A stretch of DNA of 40,961 nt. Origin: a virus. The stretch spans positions 1 through 40,961 of the IMG/VR virus record IMGVR_UViG_3300025896_000054. One strand, given 5' to 3'. Both the position numbers and the translations under genes were made by a program. Position 1 is the stretch's first letter. Each line of letters begins with the position of its first letter. This document shows positions 38,301 through 40,961 of the stretch, piece by piece. The notes under the pieces are model-generated. The model made no database searches. It had not been told where the DNA came from and saw only the letters and a program-made list of their open reading frames with translations.

Positions 38301-40156
38301 TAGACACCGGACTCGACGCCAGCGGCTTCTTTCTCGACCTGCTCGGCAAAGGCGATCTTTACGAGAACGTACGTCGTGGTGTGCTTGGCGCTGATATGGC
38401 GAAGGACGACGGCATGAGAAAGCGTAAAGCGGAGTTTGCCGAGATGCTGCAAGGGGCGTTTCCTGGCAAGGGTCTTACCGCTCGCCTGCGTGGATTGTGG
38501 GAACTTCAACAGATCCAAGAGTCTGCGGCTGGCACGATGTCGCAGCTTCAAATGATGCAGTTAACGCTTTGGTGGATGGACGAGGATTCCCGCGACTGGC
38601 TCGACTCTCACGGCTACGGGCAGGATTGGCAAGGCATCGCCGAAGGACTGCTCACCACGGAAGCGCGGGCCGTTCGGTCGTGGCTCATGAAGCAGTACGC
38701 AGAACAGTATGCGCGAATCAATCCAGTCTTCCGCAGGTTGCGCGGCGTTAATCTGCCTCGCGTCGAGGTATATGGAGGCATGCGACAGGTCGAGCATTCA
38801 AAATCCGACTCATCCGTTGCTCTCGAAGAGGATATGATGCGTGGCGGCATGCAGTCCGGCTTTACAAAAACCCGTGTTTCGCGCCCATCTGGCCCGCCAA
38901 AGATGACGGACGCGCTTCAAAACTACTGGCAGAACGCGCACCAAGTAGAGCACTACATCGCATTTGCGGAGGTCTCGACTGAGTTGCGCGCCATCTTCGG
39001 GCATCGAGACTTTAGGTTGGCCGTTGAGACGAATCGCGGGCAAGACAAGGCTCGGCAGGTTTCCGACTATATCGAGAACATTGAGCAGGCTGGTACGCGG
39101 GATTCATTCGCTCACTCGGCGCAAGGTCGCCTATTTGGTCGCTACGGTCGGGCCGTTGCTGCAACCGCCCTTTTGTTCAAGCTGTCCGTCATTGCCAAGC
39201 AGGCGCCGGCCGCGATCCAGTCAGCCTTCAAAGTAGGACTCAAGGAGTACTTTGTGTCACTCGGTCGCATCATGTCTGGCAACGGGGCAATCAGCCTCGG
39301 GGAAATGTATCGCAGCGACACGGTGCAACGCCGACTTTCGGAGCATGACGCAGAAATGAATCAGGCCGCGAAAGGCTGGAACCAGCGCCATTTTGAAAAC
39401 GAGATTCTCGACAAGGCGGCAACGACTCCAGATTTGATGATGAATGCCGGATGGTATGCAATTGGCTGGACAGATGCACGATTCACGACCATTTCCGCAG
39501 CAGTGGCTTATGACGTGGCCTTCCGAGACGCTAAAGGCATGGGAATGAATGACGAGGACGCCAAGACCTACGCGGCAGACGAAAGCGCCTTGATCGTCAT
39601 GGAGACGGCGCAACCGCAAACGGCTGCAACCAAATCTCTATTCGAGAATCAGACCCCTATGGCGCTCCTGCGGTTCCTGTTCGCGTTCCAAAGCGCCAAC
39701 CGGCAGGTGTTTGGCCTGACGTGGCTCGCTTTGAAAAAGGGTGGCGTCGCGAATGCATGGGGCACGGCGGCGATCATTGCCGGGATGGCGCAGACCATCG
39801 GCGGATTGCTTCGCATGATGACGACCGACGACGAGCCGGAAGAGTTGTTTCGGCCTGAAGTCTATGCGCTCGCGATGGCAACGGCCCCCATGACTGGCAT
39901 GATGGGCCTTGGCGTTATCGTTGAGGCGATCAATGCAGGCGTTGGCGTCGAGAGCCGCATTGCCGCTTCTCCTGCGGCTATGGCCGCTTCTGCTATCAAG
40001 CAGATGGCCGAAGGCGAGGCTGACGTAAAGGATGTTGAACGCGTGATGACAATTCTTGGCCTGGCTATTGGCGGGCGGGGCGCTGCTGTTGGAGCAACCT
40101 GGAACGTGCTGAATCAGATCATGGGTCTCTACGAAAACGCCACGACATCCGACTAA
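32294..40156 (+). CDS. Giant ejection/polyvalent protein with ART-like modules
   Basis: A 2,620-residue protein from the ATG at 32294. Residues 1-940 are helical with hydrophobic stretches near 370-420. A divergent ART-like module lies near 975-1080 (EGFHANHGGEVVPDF, then GFYLGPAINEVSQYG). A clearer one spans 1124-1515: FHGTPHKVDRF, GEGAQAYGHGLYFAE, GNLYTVELLPDESEFLDWD, GVKGIRYLDGG and YNYVIFDENLIRILEENGK. Residues about 1178-1333 are antisense of an HNH gene. GETFS recurs at 942-951, 1084-1093 and 1517-1526. The rest is helical, with membrane-active-type segments near the end. The role is probably DNA ejection plus delivery of effector domains. Confidence 0.8.
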   Translation: MPQILESEAIALAQNIDSLDDARKAKSLDILKRYQQQQRDLGEPEWPTQAKQQAEAETRFRSMFDSPEKVPYDPGPYAKDPNAERVSYANAAFIANRYNVEFGEAVDRRRFYMDDYAAKKGQKSGLDEMAFYNLAKGEVAETKLAEDTRLEGAKAALRGEDVIGSLQAWQGKNLDRLAGSTDFTKGYLKAKDQAGDYLPMADELLKLMESQTGQSNSARTFDTKAASRLDELAVELAGMKPRERKQVYASIAARSEMAGYEQKGFWSQMLGELDKGLLRMSSTVGTTAGNAADVMRNFPAMLAEGATGNRDFGMKPGEVANTDETIAQRQALGEIHDELASIVSGTVDPVRPTIGWLNDTVETGLIKGPGAVMPFMAATAALGPWGGGMLFTADFAEQNRRDLRAAGMDNDRAIQIGTVAAPLQAAVESLSNMLQLGKFTKLQSVLANFTKPIGGGAGLALRYAQNTGISLATEYTEEQLQDNFIVPAVQEIVGALAADVPEVDWSFYKTRAAESTPELLSVLAPMALVFGGVMTGAQANLSREMTSNIDALKALNYSEAQATEIVAEKTEEGRIAKASSMWGVRAGDKTTLEEGARSLSERMRQLSGDVVAQQQELERRGILPRMLRATEDQWRLTFQDGSTAAYNSHAEADAARWTWTEDQLGKVHALTRETLSSMERNLDVKREIGVEFSPDARTAQDAVNDGVSVEQMSRRVKQGAALGDVAPDTAFDDAQAIDKATADSEGFLSSLRILGSSRNEFKDGVLRTTIRLWEGSNVLTLVEEKLEGDAKAIISERRGRDWMLSRLRSYEETSGDKLFRDVPDEQLKDDDIIEAWSHLGQSYLVGRSTFGEPLQAKTMRRFGRLLMRAGFTGAMNSEASFFAAVASRAKKLGELQKAGKLGADLTAELEKQLGIDSQVAHDAGAEAEARQLIDTSGYSEETPGPNGETFSISSKELRVKIEVSPDSTTLGNLGITEGFHANHGGEVVPDFAPRASKQGRKGQYAGFYLGPAINEVSQYGQNVSTFPLNPNTPVKVLRRPGQVERITPEMAAAWRAEGFSVVVGPAIIPSKIEIATLSANVLNTPGPNGETFSTSRATPADASNVVQMPDGARLVGPTTFSIRAFHGTPHKVDRFSLDKIGTGEGAQAYGHGLYFAESRGVAKSYQDSLSGALSGQPMIAGVVPASTDKTLADRTWMSVKELSETLVSDPLNVKRFSQLDIESRSDVLAVMSRLLQDGEIRQSVIRLVPVDVVNMLTGLQLPADSTLHDGSVLVNLPSIYPRNPVPSFVQAVDILAPLVALSGAKRLTGLGRFDVTPKEALTAFRTGDVAHIAGKIPLPSEFARTKTTGNLYTVELLPDESEFLDWDKPLSEQSEKVKAAFSQLHKSNKSAFDYYDKTQSNKFADGSIYGSALYARLSMRDMPAGNDAQASSLLVSMGVKGIRYLDGGSRQRRFYTERVNGKIRVADDKSGKYTGPVFENMDEAIAFRDELNSKEPKQTYNYVIFDENLIRILEENGKPVGETFSLRSGDFASRAAAMFSPFQRSPEARMAIARVAKERAMRLGAEWIEKAAVIRSASSINREVAFREADGFDRRMTAYLDSLTPNARQNLEFEPASLEDDPLISAMLDFGKLMSRSTAIKNGVQNMDEFEGAPWLPPAWYSKGSGITPGKMAKAMHEGADGNGGPLAAGDSAADLWDAVASRIESSRKDKAAYREAVQAFRDAKKTARTEAKTEAEAWGERTKKTAGSPKAQRDMLKAALRTLDGILSAAPPEVRARVGGYVKLAGLATDEAMLQEIERRVAKLNVELEKWLKKEARAQLVKVFKKAAPKTESGEKAKGKLTPELHAWFSMAEDASELSPAVADERIEGIENTLSGEMTKAIKEDLSKWLGREITDDAEARDWQEQRLTILQTFGSVLHGTDAKAARGSAEVTAALDLAREAYSQGRLAHIEETAKKRERRAAERLDGITRVGSPYDASKANARRRELNKIAGLKGRAADYLDTGLDASGFFLDLLGKGDLYENVRRGVLGADMAKDDGMRKRKAEFAEMLQGAFPGKGLTARLRGLWELQQIQESAAGTMSQLQMMQLTLWWMDEDSRDWLDSHGYGQDWQGIAEGLLTTEARAVRSWLMKQYAEQYARINPVFRRLRGVNLPRVEVYGGMRQVEHSKSDSSVALEEDMMRGGMQSGFTKTRVSRPSGPPKMTDALQNYWQNAHQVEHYIAFAEVSTELRAIFGHRDFRLAVETNRGQDKARQVSDYIENIEQAGTRDSFAHSAQGRLFGRYGRAVAATALLFKLSVIAKQAPAAIQSAFKVGLKEYFVSLGRIMSGNGAISLGEMYRSDTVQRRLSEHDAEMNQAAKGWNQRHFENEILDKAATTPDLMMNAGWYAIGWTDARFTTISAAVAYDVAFRDAKGMGMNDEDAKTYAADESALIVMETAQPQTAATKSLFENQTPMALLRFLFAFQSANRQVFGLTWLALKKGGVANAWGTAAIIAGMAQTIGGLLRMMTTDDEPEELFRPEVYALAMATAPMTGMMGLGVIVEAINAGVGVESRIAASPAAMAASAIKQMAEGEADVKDVERVMTILGLAIGGRGAAVGATWNVLNQIMGLYENATTSD
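35765..36286 (-). CDS. HNH endonuclease inside the giant gene, opposite strand
   Basis: A complete 173-residue protein. The N-terminal zinc site has C6, C9, C28 and C32 (TCSECGKGFF, then FCSRECHQRS). The HNH core has RQVYEHRAIMEG, then SEHVHHINGNKSDNRLSNLA with H79-H80, N88 and N92, and AHHREH. The C-terminal HTH is SLYVQGIGYKRLGKLFNRHP. This is the layout of free-standing homing endonucleases that nick phage genomes near their own site. It lies entirely within the coding frame of the giant protein, antisense and in codon register. Its last 20 residues probably read into older host-gene sequence. No strong ribosome site precedes its ATG. Confidence 0.85.
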   Translation of the reverse strand: MSNITCSECGKGFFRSNIKPTKSGKSFCSRECHQRSQYVHGLNKAGYRITRVDGRQVYEHRAIMEGAIGRKLQTSEHVHHINGNKSDNRLSNLAILQKSAHHREHVTPTFDVELAKSLYVQGIGYKRLGKLFNRHPSSIRECFIGRGWHNPRNHRLPAQSAREAILVAFGNAP

Positions 40157-40199
40157 AAACCACCTTGACAGCTCAACCCCTAATCCCTCCAAATTCACC

Positions 40200-40460
40200 A
40201 TGAACCGAGAACAGGCTTCCAAAGGCTACAAGGCCGTCACGACGACCGACGCAACCCCATTCAACTTCTTTGGCTTCACGGTCATTTCCGAGGCGACGAT
40301 TGCAACGCTTGTTGCGCCGACTGCTGGAAGTCCTGACGGGACAGCCTACGACGGCGACGAGGCCGGAATTGCCGGGGATGCGCTGCCGACCGGCTACTAT
40401 CCCGTTCGTGGATCTTCGATCACTCTCACCTCCGGCAAAGTCATCCTTTGGAAAGAGTGA
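40200..40460 (+). CDS. Small virion-type hypothetical protein (86 aa)
   Basis: The complete homologue of the partial gene at the left edge. It begins MNREQASKGYKAVTTTDATP and ends SSITLTSGKVILWKE, and is probably an all-beta small protein. It starts 43 bases after the giant gene, with a G-poor leader (ctaatccctccaaattcacc). Its place between ejection and lysis genes suggests a minor virion part. The family is not recognised. Confidence 0.7.
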   Translation: MNREQASKGYKAVTTTDATPFNFFGFTVISEATIATLVAPTAGSPDGTAYDGDEAGIAGDALPTGYYPVRGSSITLTSGKVILWKE

Positions 40461-40463
40461 ACT

Positions 40464-40760
40464 ATGACGCTGGAAACCGCCGCCATCGCTGCGTTGAGTG
40501 CCGTCACTGGCGCTTTGTGCTTCATGTTCAAACTACTCTGGAAGCGTTCGCAGGATTGCGAGGAATGGCGAGACGAGAAAGAGCCGCTCATCAACCAAAT
40601 GGCGCAAGAGCTTGGCATTCATTCCGGCATCACGCGCATGGTCAATACCTGCCACGTCAAGGGATGCCCATATGCGGGCACCCTGACGGGCACCCTGACG
40701 GCGGAAACTTTTTCGATTCAGAAATCAACCGCACACAACAAGGACCACCACCACCCATGA
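40464..40760 (+). CDS. Holin-like small membrane protein, second copy
   Basis: A 98-residue homologue of the gene at 212-505, with the same membrane segment at residues 5-24 and the same DHHH end. It differs by an extra residue near position 86 (IQKSTAHN versus IQSAAHN) and an Arg-for-Asn-type change in the charged region (EEWRDEKE versus EEWRNEKE). It overlaps the next gene by 4 bases. The holin role is inferred from topology and context. Confidence 0.6.
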   Translation: MTLETAAIAALSAVTGALCFMFKLLWKRSQDCEEWRDEKEPLINQMAQELGIHSGITRMVNTCHVKGCPYAGTLTGTLTAETFSIQKSTAHNKDHHHP

Positions 40761-40961
40761 AAAGCATGCTCCTCCCTCTCATCGCCAGCCGCAACGGTTG
40801 GGCATTCCGTCAAGTTCTGAAAGCCATCACGGTTGCTTGTGCGTCCGTGACTGCTTGGCTCACGTCGAGCGGAGTCGATGCCAGTACGTCAACGGCTATT
40901 GTTGCGGGCATCGGCGCGGCTCTTTCGTGGGGCGCTGAGCTTGGCCTGTCGAAACTCGCGT
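40757..40961 (+). CDS. Holin/lipoprotein gene, second copy, cut by window end
   Basis: The first 68 codons of the homologue of the gene at 502-903, beginning MKSMLLPLIASRNGWAFRQV. Both holin-like hydrophobic segments are present. The lipobox part lies beyond the window. At the protein level only one residue in the visible part differs from the left copy (Leu for Ile at position 6). Confidence 0.6.
   Translation, partial: MKSMLLPLIASRNGWAFRQVLKAITVACASVTAWLTSSGVDASTSTAIVAGIGAALSWGAELGLSKLA

Larger units (their letters stand above)
40253..40961. repeat. Right copy of a diverged genome-length duplication
   Basis: It matches bases 1-706 with roughly 4% differences and one 3-base insertion, and runs to the window end, so the true repeat is probably longer. 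It defines a unit length of about 40.25 kb, a normal genome size for a podovirus. Confidence 0.95.

Noticed and set aside
40165-40195. TTGACA before the small virion-type gene
   Set aside because: No acceptable -10 box follows at the right distance.
1-40961. CRISPR array or tRNA genes
   Set aside because: No regularly spaced repeats were seen apart from the short terminator tandem. I did not recognise any tRNA cloverleaf by eye; a covariance-model search would be needed to exclude one.

Overview
The window is one complete genome-length unit (about 40.25 kb) of a tailed double-stranded DNA phage or prophage, plus the start of a second, slightly diverged copy. The virion genes are of the short-tailed (podovirus) kind: a head-tail connector portal, a T7 gp11-like tail tube protein, a T7 gp12-like tail nozzle protein, a gp14-like small internal protein and two large ejection proteins. 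The sequence is G+C-rich with short intergenic gaps and many 4-bp ATGA overlaps. The host cannot be read from the sequence. Holin-like proteins and a small lipoprotein tail fit a Gram-negative-type envelope. Many genes have G-poor, CA-rich leaders without a Shine-Dalgarno site, which suggests a host lineage that does not rely on that signal.

Layout: 1-2352 (+) holds a small virion-type protein, holin-like and lipoprotein-like lysis candidates, a tail-fibre-like protein and small accessory genes. 2321-3997 (-) is a tightly coupled cluster of small genes, including an HTH/zinc protein. It diverges at an AT-rich region (4016-4085) from a (+) early operon that opens with a ribbon-helix-helix regulator. 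5224-8779 is the recombination block: RecT annealing protein, ParB-like protein, YqaJ-type exonuclease, Lar-like zinc protein and RuvC-like resolvase. 9412-12912 holds an SSB-like protein, a metzincin-type protease, a replication initiator or helicase loader and a DnaB-type helicase. 13774-14897 carries a PP-loop (PAPS-reductase-like) enzyme and an XRE repressor-like gene.

Packaging and structure follow: terminase small and large subunits (15449, 16189), a (p)ppGpp-hydrolase-like HD protein (17809), portal (18855), scaffold (22086), a reversed three-gene accessory cassette with a C5-methyltransferase-like protein (23029-24208), major capsid protein (24783), a decoration-like protein (25755), tail tube and nozzle (26312, 27142), and internal/ejection proteins (29865, 30565, 32294). 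Intrinsic terminators after the capsid gene, after the decoration gene and before the ejection genes suggest stepped expression of the late operon.

The most unusual locus is the 2,620-residue ejection/polyvalent protein (32294-40156). It carries two ADP-ribosyltransferase-like modules bounded by a repeated GETFS motif. The second module is interrupted by a complete HNH endonuclease gene on the opposite strand (35765-36286), and the host frame stays open straight through it. The second notable point is that the first 706 bases recur at 40253-40961 with about 4% divergence, so the contig joins two related but non-identical copies of the genome. No integrase, DNA or RNA polymerase, or classical endolysin was recognised.
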